In this document: one piece after another, positions 26,650-35,614 of the stretch
How the letters are laid out: each line of letters begins with the position of its first letter
How positions within the stretch are numbered: the first letter of the stretch is position 1
Assembly (NCBI GenBank): GCA_949879025.1
Contig: CATLBO010000015.1
Location: 1-45,512, forward strand
Reading direction: 5' to 3'
DNA from: an uncultured Hungatella sp.
GTDB lineage: Bacteria > Bacillota > Clostridia > Lachnospirales > Lachnospiraceae
Length of the DNA stretch: 45,512 bases
Made by a program: the position numbers and the translations under genes
The notes under the pieces: generated by a model
Told to the model about the DNA's origin: nothing
Database searches by the model: none
Seen by the model: the letters and a program-made list of their open reading frames with translations, nothing else

Positions 26650-27375
26650 TTACCATGCGATGTTGCATATCCTATCTTTTCCGGGCTGTCTTTCCAGTAG
26701 TTCAAAATCCCGTTGTGCCTGAATCTCTGCCAGCTCGCTTTGTGTCACTTGAAATGCTCCATCCTCTGCAAGTATCGTCAACACATTCAAAATCCATTGA
26801 AAACGGCTAGAGGATAGCCCTGCTACCACATCCGGCTTCATCCGGCGGTATGTTCCCTGATCTGCAGCACATAGAATATCAAGTTTACACTCTGCCTTTT
26901 GCAATTCGTTAATACAATAGCTCCACATATCACTGAATGGCTCATATAGCCGCTTCTCTATGGCTGTCTTATAAATATCAGCCCAACATTTCAAATTGCC
27001 TATTTCGCTTAATAAAGCCGCCTTGAACTCCTGCCTCCGTTCCTCTTGCCTTTGTCGTTCCCTCTGCCGCCGCGCTATCTCTTCCTGGCGGTCTGCTCCA
27101 CCTGATAAAGATATAGACAGGGAAAAGGCTTGTATAAGATACCGGCAGGCTTCCCAATTATTAATGTTGAGGATGGCGGCAGTAAACTTTATAATATCAC
27201 CCCCAGAAGCGGTAGAGAAATCGTAGTATGAATTGTGGTACAGCTTGCAGGATGCCGTTTTTTCTTGCGCAAATGGGGATAGGATAAAACCGGAAGGATT
27301 GACAGAATAGCCCAAATGCTTCGCTACTTGCCGCATTGTCAAGCTCCCTTTTATTTCTCTGAAAACCTCGCTCAT
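26650..27375 (-). CDS. CHC2 primase-like protein lacking zinc ligands
   Basis: A 241-residue protein. Its first 75 residues resemble the CHC2 zinc-binding domain of DnaG-type primases. The hallmark CPFH reads SPFA, and the later cysteine pair is replaced in YDFSTASGGDIIKF, so no zinc site is left. A charged coiled-coil (QEEIARRQRERQRQEERRQE) and a helical C-terminus follow, with no visible TOPRIM catalytic core. It starts right at the stop of the previous gene (TGAATG). Probably a DNA-binding partner of the ATPase. Confidence 0.65.
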   Translation of the reverse strand: MSEVFREIKGSLTMRQVAKHLGYSVNPSGFILSPFAQEKTASCKLYHNSYYDFSTASGGDIIKFTAAILNINNWEACRYLIQAFSLSISLSGGADRQEEIARRQRERQRQEERRQEFKAALLSEIGNLKCWADIYKTAIEKRLYEPFSDMWSYCINELQKAECKLDILCAADQGTYRRMKPDVVAGLSSSRFQWILNVLTILAEDGAFQVTQSELAEIQAQRDFELLERQPGKDRICNIAW

Positions 27376-27573
27376 TCACTCACCCGATAAAGAATCCATA
27401 AATTTATCGAGAATTGTAAAATTGACTCGGACGCTTTTTCCAATTTTGATAATAGCTCCGGCATCCTCCGCAATGGCCCGCATTTTGTTTCTTCCAAAAC
27501 CATACCTTGCCCCGGCACATTCAAGCGTCCCTGTCTTTGTTTCTGTTTTAATGTTTTCTAATCTTTTTTTCAC
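27376..27573 (-). CDS. Small HTH protein, excisionase/DUF6462-like
   Basis: A 65-residue protein. ECAGARYGFGRNKMRAIAEDAGAIIKIGKSVRVN fits the MerR/excisionase-like HTH of DUF6462-type proteins. GTG 27573 has AAAGGAG 8 bases before it and is preferred over GTG 27582. It is the first gene of the leftward operon, facing the XRE repressor, the place of str/xis in PICIs. Confidence 0.7.
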   Translation of the reverse strand: MKKRLENIKTETKTGTLECAGARYGFGRNKMRAIAEDAGAIIKIGKSVRVNFTILDKFMDSLSGE

Positions 27574-27639
27574 TGCTTGCACTCCTTTATCTTTGCTTTT
27601 TTGTGTTTTTCAAGTTTACAAATAAAGCATAACATGATA

Positions 27640-27649
27640 AACTATAGTT
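27640..27649. promoter_or_regulatory. Operator-like palindrome between repressor and replication operon
   Basis: AACTATAGTT is a perfect 10-bp palindrome, roughly central in the 117-bp divergent gap. A likely binding site for the XRE protein. Confidence 0.45.
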
Positions 27650-27690
27650 AGTCACTTACCGTTTTTCTACTTATTTAGAAGATATATTTC

Positions 27691-28371
27691 ATGAAAAAAG
27701 ATAGTTTACTACCTATACGTTGTGAAAGACTTAGAAAATTAAGAGGGAATAAAACACAAAAAGAAATGTCTGTACTTTTAGATGTAACAGAAAAAACATA
27801 TCGTTCATGGGAAAATGGAGAATATAGAAAAGGACATACTGAAAAAGTATACCCTTACCCAGATTCAGAACGTCTTATAAAAATGAGTGAGATTTTTCAT
27901 TGCAGCATTGATTATTTATTGTGCCGTTCTGATTGTACAAGCGTTGATAATCATTATATTTCATTAAAAATCGGTCTATCTGATGATGCGATAAACACTC
28001 TAAAGGTAATAAATCTTCGTGCTAATACACAATTGGGGGACTCCGCATTAAAGCGTTTATCAACCTTGAATTATATTTTAAAAGATGATGAAGCATTTGA
28101 AAATTTTCTTGGAAACCTTGCTATATACATTGACAATAATTATAAAACACCCCTTTATTTAGATCCTGACCGCCATTGTTATATTGATGTTAGCTATACA
28201 TGTGCCAATGGGGAAAAGGGAATGACATTTGGATATTTGACGAAAGATAATAAGGGCAATGATGGCTATGAGGCCCTTGGTATTGATGTTAACATCCTCG
28301 AATCTCACGCCATGTTAAAAATGCAGGAAATCATGAAGAATTGGAAGGATTCCCATAAAAAAGAATCCTAA
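27691..28371 (+). CDS. XRE-family regulator, possible master repressor
   Basis: A 226-residue protein. An N-terminal HTH_3 domain (about 9-75) shows LRGNKTQKEMSVLLDVTEKTYRSWENG. The C-terminal 150 residues are unrecognised. It is divergent from the replication operon, as Stl-type PICI repressors are, which are relieved by a helper-phage protein. Its C-terminal part would then be the sensor; this is inference. The ribosome site is weak. Confidence 0.8.
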   Translation: MKKDSLLPIRCERLRKLRGNKTQKEMSVLLDVTEKTYRSWENGEYRKGHTEKVYPYPDSERLIKMSEIFHCSIDYLLCRSDCTSVDNHYISLKIGLSDDAINTLKVINLRANTQLGDSALKRLSTLNYILKDDEAFENFLGNLAIYIDNNYKTPLYLDPDRHCYIDVSYTCANGEKGMTFGYLTKDNKGNDGYEALGIDVNILESHAMLKMQEIMKNWKDSHKKES

Positions 28372-28385
28372 ATACTGCTATTACA

Positions 28386-28428
28386 AAAGCCCCTCTACTT
28401 TTTCCAGTAGCAAGGGCTTTCATTTTTG
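28386..28428 (+). terminator. Terminator after the XRE regulator
   Basis: AAAGCCC pairs with GGGCTTT, with an inner CTACT/AGTAG stem and a short T-rich tail. It shields lysS from outward transcription. Confidence 0.65.
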
Positions 28429-28436
28429 AATCTCTG

Positions 28437-28460
28437 TTGAATTGAGATAAATTTGAGATA
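28437..28460 (+). repeat. Candidate integrase arm-binding repeat, right copy
   Basis: Exact 24-bp direct copy of 19322-19345, 75 bases inside the right att core. Confidence 0.65.
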
Positions 28461-28528
28461 AAACCACCTTTCCGGCAATAGGACAGCAACAAATTTTCCT
28501 TTATTTCCAGGCTTTTCCGGCCCTAAAA

Positions 28529-30022
28529 TCAGGAAAGGCTTTTCATGGTGGGGAACAGCAGCACATCCCGGATGGCGGGAGAGTTGGTAAACAGCATTAC
28601 AAGCCTGTCAATACCGTATCCGATGCCTCCTGTTGGAGGCATGCCGATCTCCAGGGCATTTAAGAAATCCTCGTCTGTAGTATTAGCCTCTTCGTCCCCG
28701 GCAGCCAGCGCAGCCTCCTGTGCCTTAAAGCGCTCTCTCTGGTCAATGGGATCATTCAGCTCTGAATACGCATTGCACATCTCTCGGGCATAGATAAACA
28801 ATTCAAACCGCTCAACCAGCTCCGGTTTATCCGGCTTTCTCTTAGTAAGCGGAGACACCTCTACCGGGTGATCCATAATAAAGGTAGGCTGGATTAGATG
28901 TTCCTCTACAAACTCTTCAAAGAACAGATTGATAATGTCTCCCCGGACATGGCGGGCCTCATAATGAACCCCTTTTTCGTCAGCCAGCCTTTTAGCCTCT
29001 TCTGTAGTTTTAATTTCCTCAAAATCAATGTTGGTATATTTTTTGATAGCCTCAATCATGGTCAGCCGCTGGAACGGCCTGCCAAGATCAATTTCCACCT
29101 CTGCATAAGGAATCTTTGTGGTGCCGCAGACTTCCTGGGCAATATGCCGGAACATATTCTCTGTCAGATCCATCATGCCATGATAATCGGTGTAAGCCTG
29201 GTAAAGCTCCATCAGAGTAAACTCCGGATTATGCCTGGTATCGAGACCTTCGTTTCTGAACACCCGGCCAATCTCATAAACTCTTTCCATGCCGCCGACA
29301 ATCAGCCTCTTTAAGTATAATTCCAGAGAAATCCTCAGTTTTACGTCTTCGTCCAGTGCATTGTAGTGAGTCTCAAAAGGCCTTGCCGCAGCACCGCCTG
29401 CATTGCTTACCAGCATGGGGGTTTCTACTTCCAGAAATCCCAGATCATCCAGATAACGTCGTATGCTGCTGATAATTTTGGAACGCATGACAAAGGTTTT
29501 CTTTACATCCTCATTCATAATCAGATCCGTATAGCGCTGACGGTACCGCATATCCGTATTGGTCAGACCATGGTATTTTTCAGGAAGAACCTGAAGGCTT
29601 TTGGATAGCAGGGTTACAGAAGCAGCGTGGATGGAAATCTCACCGGTCTTTGTAGTAAACACAGTGCCGGTCAGGCCAATGATATCACCGATATCCAGCT
29701 TGCGGAATTCTTTATAGGAATCTTCGCCGATGCTGTCTCTGGCCACATAGGATTGGATATTGCCTTTTAAGTCCTGAATGTTGCAGAAAGAAGCCTTGCC
29801 CATAACGCGCTTGGACATCATACGGCCGGCTATGGATACTTCTTTTCCCTCCCACTGGCCATAGTCTTCCTTGACATCGGCACTGTGAACGGTTACGTCA
29901 TATTTCGTAATCTGAAAAGGATCTTTGCCGGATTCCTGAAGCTGTGACAGCTTCTCACGGCGTACCTTAAGTAACTGGTTTATGTCTTCCTGGGTCTGTA
30001 TCTGATTTTGCTGCTGTGCCAC
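28529..30022 (-). CDS. lysS: Lysyl-tRNA synthetase, class II
   Basis: A 497-residue class II enzyme that charges tRNA-Lys. An N-terminal OB-fold binds the anticodon ([16 protein letters not shown]). Motif 1 ([15 protein letters not shown]), motif 2 ([15 protein letters not shown]) and motif 3 ([12 protein letters not shown]) are intact. GTG 30022 is the start, since AAGGAG lies 8 bases before it. The att core covers codons for FPTMKS, and the element supplies the last two residues and stop, so the ending is now MKSLS instead of the likely MKSLDK. Confidence 0.95.
   Translation of the reverse strand: MAQQQNQIQTQEDINQLLKVRREKLSQLQESGKDPFQITKYDVTVHSADVKEDYGQWEGKEVSIAGRMMSKRVMGKASFCNIQDLKGNIQSYVARDSIGEDSYKEFRKLDIGDIIGLTGTVFTTKTGEISIHAASVTLLSKSLQVLPEKYHGLTNTDMRYRQRYTDLIMNEDVKKTFVMRSKIISSIRRYLDDLGFLEVETPMLVSNAGGAAARPFETHYNALDEDVKLRISLELYLKRLIVGGMERVYEIGRVFRNEGLDTRHNPEFTLMELYQAYTDYHGMMDLTENMFRHIAQEVCGTTKIPYAEVEIDLGRPFQRLTMIEAIKKYTNIDFEEIKTTEEAKRLADEKGVHYEARHVRGDIINLFFEEFVEEHLIQPTFIMDHPVEVSPLTKRKPDKPELVERFELFIYAREMCNAYSELNDPIDQRERFKAQEAALAAGDEEANTTDEDFLNALEIGMPPTGGIGYGIDRLVMLFTNSPAIRDVLLFPTMKSLS
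28536..28555 (+). repeat. attR: Attachment site core, right copy, inside lysS
   Basis: Identical to 19191-19210. It covers the codons for the conserved FPTMKS segment near the lysS 3' end, so lysS stays open after insertion. Confidence 0.85.
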
Positions 30023-30045
30023 TTGTTTCACTCCTTTATGTTTTT

Positions 30046-30095
30046 TGGGCAATTGGAAAGCCGGATGTTACAGACTGGAATTTTCCAATTGCCCA
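30046..30095. repeat. 14-bp inverted repeat between greA and lysS
   Basis: TGGGCAATTGGAAA (30046-30059) and TTTCCAATTGCCCA (30082-30095) are perfect inverted copies with a 22-base loop. In the greA-lysS mRNA this hairpin fills most of the gap and ends about 13 bases before the lysS ribosome site. On the minus strand it has no T tail, so it is not a terminator for greA. Confidence 0.8.
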
Positions 30096-30101
30096 TTGTT
30101 T

Positions 30102-30584
30102 TTAAGATACCCTCTGAATCTCTAATACTTTGTACTGGATGACGCCGACCTGAGTTTCCACATCAACCACGTCGCCCACTCTTTTACCAAGGAGGGCCTG
30201 GCCTACAGGAGACTCATTGGAAATCTTGTTCTGAAGGCTGTTGGCCTCTGTAGAACCTACAATCCGAAATTCCATCTCCTCGTCTTCTTCCAGCTCATAT
30301 ACCTTAACCTTGCAGCCGATGTTAATGGTGTCAAGGTCGATTTCCTCTTCCACAACAACCTCTGCATTCTTTAAAAGTTTTTCTAATTCCTCAATACGAA
30401 GCTCTATATCCCTCTGCTCATCCTTGGCAGCATCGTATTCTGCGTTCTCGGACAGATCCCCCTGCTCTCTGGCTTCTTTAATCTTCTGTGCAACTTCTTT
30501 TCTTTTGACTACCTTCAGATTGTGAAGTTCGTCCTCATATTGTTTCAATCCTGCGTACGTAAGAATGTTTTTCTTCTCTGCCAT
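30102..30584 (-). CDS. greA: Transcription elongation factor GreA
   Basis: A 160-residue GreA. The N-terminal coiled coil ([35 protein letters not shown]) carries the acidic tip that enters the RNA polymerase secondary channel and stimulates cleavage of backtracked RNA. The C-terminal FKBP-like domain ends in [17 protein letters not shown] 30584 follows GGGAGG. It is first gene of the greA-lysS operon. Confidence 0.95.
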   Translation of the reverse strand: MAEKKNILTYAGLKQYEDELHNLKVVKRKEVAQKIKEAREQGDLSENAEYDAAKDEQRDIELRIEELEKLLKNAEVVVEEEIDLDTINIGCKVKVYELEEDEEMEFRIVGSTEANSLQNKISNESPVGQALLGKRVGDVVDVETQVGVIQYKVLEIQRVS

Positions 30585-30687
30585 AATCAGCACAACCTCC
30601 CGTTATTTCCATATTCTGCTGCGGGGCCTTAAAACCGGCTGGGACGGCCCTGCGGCCCGTTGCTGAAGCGGTTTTTGCATTCAAAGT

Positions 30688-30716
30688 ATTATATCCCAAA
30701 CCATACGCATTGTCAA
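30688..30716 (-). promoter_or_regulatory. Consensus promoter of the greA-lysS operon
   Basis: TTGACA (30716-30711), 17-bp spacer, TATAAT (30693-30688) on the minus strand, a perfect sigma-A match. Confidence 0.85.
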
Positions 30717-30841
30717 GAACCGTAAAACTACGTTTTCCGGCATATTTCTGGAGTTTGGACGGATTTTTGTATCGTTATTATAGCAAATGCTAAGGATTTA
30801 TGGTAGAATAAAAAATATAAGGGGGAGAAAGGAAAAAATAG

Positions 30842-31750
30842 ATGCTGATTTCACTAAAAAATGATCTTACAACAGCGGTTATTGATACGTCAGGAGCTCA
30901 GTTGCTTTCTCTGAGAGACAGGAACGGAAAGGAATATATGTGGCAGAGAGAGCCGAGATTCTGGCCTCGGACTTCACCAGTTTTGTTTCCGGCTATCGGC
31001 AACAGCAGGGGCGGAAAAACAATATTTGACGGACAGTGGTATGAGCTTTCCAAACATGGGTTTGCCAAGGATATGGAGTTTAAGGAGGAGTGCAGGACGG
31101 AGTCAGAGATGTTGCTGGCTATTAAAGATACAGAGGAAACCAGGCGCTGCTATCCATATGAATTCGGCTTCTCAATCTGCTTTAAGCTGACAGGGGCCGG
31201 TATTTGGACGGAATATCAGGTGGAGAACCAAGGGCCTAAAACAATGTATTTCTGTCTTGGAGCTCACCCAGGTTTTAACTGCCCTATGGAAGAAGGAGAA
31301 AGCTTTGAAGATTACCGGCTTCAGTTTGACCATGAGGAGGACTGCCATGCTGTTGTCTATGATCTGGAAGCCCTGGAATTTGACAGAAGAAACCCAGGAT
31401 ATCATTTGAATGGGACATCGGTACTGCCCCTTCGATACGAACTGTTTGACAGTGACGCCATTTATTTTGAGGGGCTTAAGTCTAAGAAAGTTTCCCTGAT
31501 TCACGGAAGTACAGGGAAAGGGGTTCAGGTTTCATTTGAGGATTTTGCATCTGTGGCTTTCTGGACTCCCATGGGAAAGCAGGCACCGTTTTTGTGCATA
31601 GAGCCGTGGAACGGATCTGCCATCTGTTCTGACGAGGATGATGAGTTTGCCCATAAGCATGACGTGCAGTGCCTAAAAGCCGGGGAAAAGAAAACCTACA
31701 AGCTTGGAATCAGAATTTTGGAGGAAAGGAATCAGCAGGGACAAAACTAG
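30842..31750 (+). CDS. Aldose 1-epimerase family protein
   Basis: A 302-residue galactose-mutarotase-like protein, LacX type. Visible blocks are TSGAQLLSLRDRNGKEYMW, LFPAIGNSRGG, HGFAKDME, CLGAHPGFNCP and CIEPWNG. It probably interconverts sugar anomers; the substrate is not evident. A GGGGGAGAAAGGA site precedes ATG 30842. It is divergent from greA. Confidence 0.88.
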   Translation: MLISLKNDLTTAVIDTSGAQLLSLRDRNGKEYMWQREPRFWPRTSPVLFPAIGNSRGGKTIFDGQWYELSKHGFAKDMEFKEECRTESEMLLAIKDTEETRRCYPYEFGFSICFKLTGAGIWTEYQVENQGPKTMYFCLGAHPGFNCPMEEGESFEDYRLQFDHEEDCHAVVYDLEALEFDRRNPGYHLNGTSVLPLRYELFDSDAIYFEGLKSKKVSLIHGSTGKGVQVSFEDFASVAFWTPMGKQAPFLCIEPWNGSAICSDEDDEFAHKHDVQCLKAGEKKTYKLGIRILEERNQQGQN

Positions 31751-31827
31751 GGTAGCTGGCTTGCTTGCAGTTCCGCTGATAATAGCGGTAAGGTATTCGC
31801 TGTAAAGTTTAAAGGAGTATATTAATT

Positions 31828-33507
31828 ATGAAGAGAGCAATGAATCAATCGAAACTGAACGTGATTTTAAACGGAATTTCCATGGCAGCTCTTTTGCTGG
31901 TAGTGCTGCTTCTGTTTGGCTACAGCAGATTAAATGATAAGCTTAATGATGCCAATGAGGACAGATATAACTTAACCTATAACGCTAACCGTTTTATGAA
32001 TGGTTCATCCTACCTTACAAATGAAGTGCGTGCCTATGCTTCCACAGGAAACCAGGTACACTACGACAACTATTGGAATGAGATTAACAATTTAAAGAAC
32101 CGTGATCTGGGAGTTGCGGCCATGCAGGAAATCGGGCTGACATCCCAGGAACAGGGCATGATTGATCAGATGTCTGCTTTGTCCAACAATTTGGTGCCGC
32201 TGGAAGAAGGAGCCATGGAGCAGGTGCAGTCCGGGCAGATGGCAGAGGCCCTGGAATATGTATACGGCAATGACTACAGTTCGGTTACAGAGAACATTAC
32301 ATCAATTAAGCAGCAGTTTTTAGATGAACTGAACATAAGGACCAGAGATGAAGTAAAAAGCCTGAGAATGCAGGGTGATATTGTCTTGGGGATTATATTC
32401 CTTTCCTTGATTTTAGTGGGAATTGTACAGATATATGTGATGCTGATTACTAAAAAGAGGATTTTAAATCCTGTGATTGCAGTAAGGGATCAGATGGGAG
32501 AGATCTCCAGAGGGAACCTTTCTGCAGAGTTTCCGCTGGAGCCGGATACATCCGAGATCGGAATGCTGGTGGAGTCCATTCACGAGACTAAGAGAGAACT
32601 AAAGAAATATATCTCCGATATTGATGTAAAGCTGGCCCAGATGGCCCAGGGAAAAATGGATCTGGCTATCGGCAGCGATTACAGGGGAGAATTTCAGCCT
32701 ATTCAGAGGGCTATGAGCCAGATTTTGGATTCTTTTAACAATGCTTTGTACCAGATCAACCGGGCGGCAGGGCAGGTTTCCCACGAGTCAGAAAAGATGG
32801 CTGAGGACTCCCAGACCCTTTCCCATGGGGCTATGCAGCAGGCATCTGCAGTACAGCAGCTGTCAGCCAGCATCCAGACTCTTTCAGCTCAGGTTAACAG
32901 CACATCCACAGATGCAGACAATGCCCGCAGCGCCTCCATGGATGCGGCAGCCCAGCTGGAAGCCTGCAATGAAAAGATGGCAGAGCTGACCGTTGCCATG
33001 AAGGACATTTCCGAAGCCTCTCACCAGATAAGCGGAATCATTAAGACCATAGAGGATATTTCTTTCCAAACCAATATTCTGGCTCTCAATGCAGCCATTG
33101 AGGCGGCGCGGGCAGGAAGTGCAGGAAAAGGATTTGCGGTGGTGGCTGATGAAGTGCAGAGCCTGGCCAATAAAAGTTCCATAGCAGCGCAGGACATTAC
33201 TAGGCTTATTAAAAACTCCATGAATCTGGTGGAGCATGGTACGGCTTTGTCGGCTGAGAGTACCAAAACTCTTGAAATAGGAGTGGCAGGGGCTAGAAAA
33301 TCTACAGAACTGGTGGAGCATATCGCTGTATCCGCCAGTGATCAGGCAGAATCCCTGGCTCAGCTGACCATGGGCATGGAGCAGATTTCCGGAGTGGTTC
33401 AGACCAATGCTGCTACAGCGGAGAAATCAGCAACATCTGCTCAAGAACTGCGGAGCCAGTCAGAGGAACTGTCAGAGTCAGTACAGAGATTTAAGCTTCG
33501 GCGGTAG
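31828..33507 (+). CDS. Methyl-accepting chemotaxis protein
   Basis: A 559-residue receptor. TM1 is about 13-33, an extracytoplasmic four-helix-like domain spans 34-184, and TM2 is about 185-207. A HAMP domain (208-262) and the long signalling coiled coil follow. The hairpin tip, which contacts CheA/CheW, shows [14 protein letters not shown] and FAVVADEV near 415-440. The ligand is unknown. AAAGGAG precedes ATG 31828. No chemotaxis or flagellar gene is adjacent. Confidence 0.93.
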   Translation: MKRAMNQSKLNVILNGISMAALLLVVLLLFGYSRLNDKLNDANEDRYNLTYNANRFMNGSSYLTNEVRAYASTGNQVHYDNYWNEINNLKNRDLGVAAMQEIGLTSQEQGMIDQMSALSNNLVPLEEGAMEQVQSGQMAEALEYVYGNDYSSVTENITSIKQQFLDELNIRTRDEVKSLRMQGDIVLGIIFLSLILVGIVQIYVMLITKKRILNPVIAVRDQMGEISRGNLSAEFPLEPDTSEIGMLVESIHETKRELKKYISDIDVKLAQMAQGKMDLAIGSDYRGEFQPIQRAMSQILDSFNNALYQINRAAGQVSHESEKMAEDSQTLSHGAMQQASAVQQLSASIQTLSAQVNSTSTDADNARSASMDAAAQLEACNEKMAELTVAMKDISEASHQISGIIKTIEDISFQTNILALNAAIEAARAGSAGKGFAVVADEVQSLANKSSIAAQDITRLIKNSMNLVEHGTALSAESTKTLEIGVAGARKSTELVEHIAVSASDQAESLAQLTMGMEQISGVVQTNAATAEKSATSAQELRSQSEELSESVQRFKLRR

Positions 33508-33546
33508 GAAAGGGGAATGCGTAGAATGCTGCCGATTTTGGGACAG

Positions 33547-34476
33547 CTAAACGTCTTCAGCCTCAGATAGAATCTCCCAGTCTGATTTGGTGCATCCGCT
33601 TTTGCTGTATCGGGCTTTTTCATAAAGCTGATGTAGGATTGGCTGACAAAGTTCCACAGATTGTTCCAGCTCAGCAGGAGTTGCGGACAAGGCAGGGGAC
33701 TGTTTCCGTTTTGAAGATAGGGAAAGGATTTTGCGGCGGTACTTTTGACGGATCTTTTCGTCATAAGAGAGCCTGAATCCTTTCCCTTTTTTGTTCAGCA
33801 GCAGTTTTCCAGCCAGAGAAGGAGGCCAGACTGGGGTAAGATAAATTTTTTCGTCACTGTCAAAATGCCGGGGCTTTATAATCCAGGCCCAGATGCGTAA
33901 GAACAGGATGCGGACTGCCAAAACCGTGAGAAACAAAAGCAGGAAGGCTCCTGCGGTTCTGAAAATTTTGTCTAACAGGCTGATCCAGGGAGCCGTAGGC
34001 CTTGCATCTGCCAGCAGGGCCGAAAAATCCGGAGACTCCAAAGGCTGGGACTGCATATACAAGGCAGGATATACAGCCTGGTCTAAACTCATGCGGCCAG
34101 ACAGCCATCTGCCTGCAAGCTGCCATAAAGGCTCCAGAAGAAAAGCGGCTCCAGGAAGGGTTGCGGCAGCCAGACCTGTAAAAACAGTCATGGAGACAGA
34201 ATTTACAAAAGCAACTTGCTTTTTAGGAAGACGATCCACGTCCTTAAAATGGTTCAGGAACCAGTAAGCGGCATGAAGGTTCAGATGAATAAAGAAAGCC
34301 AAGATCGTTACTAGAAAACTTAAGAATCCTGCTGGCTTCATCATCAGAGACAAGGACTTTGGACTTTGGATTATATTTCCGGCAGCATAGGCAGCAGCGG
34401 ACAAAGTGCCCAGTGATAGATAGAACCCGGAACGTTTTTTTCCCAGCCAGTAATTAAGAAGCTTGCGAATAGTCAT
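33547..34476 (-). CDS. Membrane protein of the MoxR-DUF58 operon, DUF4129-like C-terminus
   Basis: A 309-residue protein with about four hydrophobic segments (near 15-35, 45-70, 95-120, 180-205). A cytoplasmic tail follows with IRQKYRRKIL and a PAELE...LHQLYEKARYSKSG segment resembling DUF4129. Such proteins are usually fused to transglutaminase cores in this operon type; here that part is absent. GGGAGG fixes ATG 34476. It overlaps the DUF58 gene by 23 bases and runs toward the chemotaxis receptor. Confidence 0.65.
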   Translation of the reverse strand: MTIRKLLNYWLGKKRSGFYLSLGTLSAAAYAAGNIIQSPKSLSLMMKPAGFLSFLVTILAFFIHLNLHAAYWFLNHFKDVDRLPKKQVAFVNSVSMTVFTGLAAATLPGAAFLLEPLWQLAGRWLSGRMSLDQAVYPALYMQSQPLESPDFSALLADARPTAPWISLLDKIFRTAGAFLLLFLTVLAVRILFLRIWAWIIKPRHFDSDEKIYLTPVWPPSLAGKLLLNKKGKGFRLSYDEKIRQKYRRKILSLSSKRKQSPALSATPAELEQSVELCQPILHQLYEKARYSKSGCTKSDWEILSEAEDV

Positions 34477-35614
34477 AGGCCACCTCCCAGGGAAAGAGCG
34501 AAAATTGAGCAAAGGGCTTCAGACAGCATTTCTGACCCGGCCTCAGAGGGAGAATCCACTGACATCCAGGGACGCTGCGGCAAAGGGAACCATAGGACTG
34601 TGCCAAAGACTCTCTCTGCTTTGAGGAAATAAGAATATAGATTATGGATTCTCTGCTGCGGGGCATAAAGGTACAGGAGCCATCTGCCATTGTTTCCAGA
34701 AGAAATTCCATGGGAGGCAGCTTTTCTGCGGCTTGGATTCTGGCCAGAAGTTCCAAAACAGCCTTAACGTGGTCAGAGCCTGCGCCGGATTTTATGCAGC
34801 CAGGCTGCCCGGTAAGGCAGTCTGTCCCATTGGTGCAGACGGATACAGGAATGCCCTGTCTTATCAGAAGACGGCTGTAGGAGGCGCAAAGGCGTATGGC
34901 CTCCTCTGTCAGAGCTTCATCTTTATAGATGCCGCCGGAATCCATATCCAGCAAAAACATAACCTGCCATGAGGCAGTAGGTGCGTATACATTAACCTTC
35001 AATTCTCCTGTCCTGGCAGTGGCTTTCCAGTTAATCGTCCCATAAGGATCGTAGGATTGATACGGGCGGACAGACTGAATTTCAAATGGGTCTGCAAGAA
35101 GAGAGGAACAGGCCAGAAACTGTCCGCACAGATTCCGGAAAGGAAGATTCAGCCTTTCCAGAGGAACTTCTCTGGGGTAAACGTACAGACAGGCATTTAC
35201 AGGAATGGAAGCTGTCAGATGACCGGAAAAAAACAGGTCATAGCTAATGATCTGTACCTGGGAAATAGTGTAATATCCCCGTTTGCTGCAGGAGAATTCC
35301 AGATTTCTCCGGATCTCTTGCCAGGGCATGCAGGAGAAAATATCACTTCTGTAGTTTTGATCCGTGATTTTAAAATTCCCGGAAGAGGTAAAAATCAGAT
35401 ATTTGGCCATCTGAAACTTTACATGGAGTACAGGCAGAGGCAGAACCTTGGCATTGGTGATGGTTTCCTTTAAAACAGCACGGCCTCCTTCTTCTGTGCC
35501 GGTACAGCTGAAAGACAGGCTGACATTTAAGTTTTTATGCCAGTATTGGTAGAATACAAAACCCTGAAGAACCCAGAGGGCAAAAGCCCAGGCAGCCATA
35601 GTAAACAGTTTCAT
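34454..35614 (-). CDS. DUF58 domain protein
   Basis: A 386-residue protein. An N-terminal hydrophobic helix anchors it. The DUF58 signature RPYQSYDPYGTINWKATART is at about 190-210, and a von Willebrand-like MFLLDMDSGG follows. ATG 35614 overlaps the MoxR stop (ATGA). DUF58 proteins work with MoxR ATPases, probably in assembling or activating envelope complexes; the substrate is unknown. Confidence 0.88.
   Translation of the reverse strand: MKLFTMAAWAFALWVLQGFVFYQYWHKNLNVSLSFSCTGTEEGGRAVLKETITNAKVLPLPVLHVKFQMAKYLIFTSSGNFKITDQNYRSDIFSCMPWQEIRRNLEFSCSKRGYYTISQVQIISYDLFFSGHLTASIPVNACLYVYPREVPLERLNLPFRNLCGQFLACSSLLADPFEIQSVRPYQSYDPYGTINWKATARTGELKVNVYAPTASWQVMFLLDMDSGGIYKDEALTEEAIRLCASYSRLLIRQGIPVSVCTNGTDCLTGQPGCIKSGAGSDHVKAVLELLARIQAAEKLPPMEFLLETMADGSCTFMPRSRESIIYILISSKQRESLAQSYGSLCRSVPGCQWILPLRPGQKCCLKPFAQFSLFPWEVAYDYSQAS

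Larger units (their letters stand above)
19191..28555. mobile_element. PICI-like phage satellite integrated in lysS
   Basis: A 9.3 kb element bounded by a 20-bp direct repeat in the lysS 3' end. Seen: tyrosine integrase at the left end, XRE regulator at the right end reading outward, a leftward operon with primase-like, RepA-like ATPase, ERCC4 nuclease and terminase small subunit genes, and visibly lower GC than the flanks. Not seen: capsid, tail, portal, large terminase, lysis, relaxase or conjugation genes. Established for phage-inducible islands: int, divergent regulator, pri/rep and terS without structural genes. The satellite call is inference from this set. Classic Gram-positive PICIs put int beside the regulator; here it is at the opposite end. 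Confidence 0.75.

Noticed and set aside
19191..28555. Integrative conjugative or mobilisable element (Tn916 relative)
   Set aside because: Only the integrase is Tn916-like. No relaxase, coupling protein, type IV secretion gene or Tn916 regulator was found.
19191..28555. Complete prophage
   Set aside because: No portal, capsid, tail, large terminase, holin or lysin in 9.3 kb.
31770..31800. CCGCT/AGCGG hairpin before the chemotaxis receptor
   Set aside because: Five-bp stem, no T run; too weak to call a terminator or regulator.
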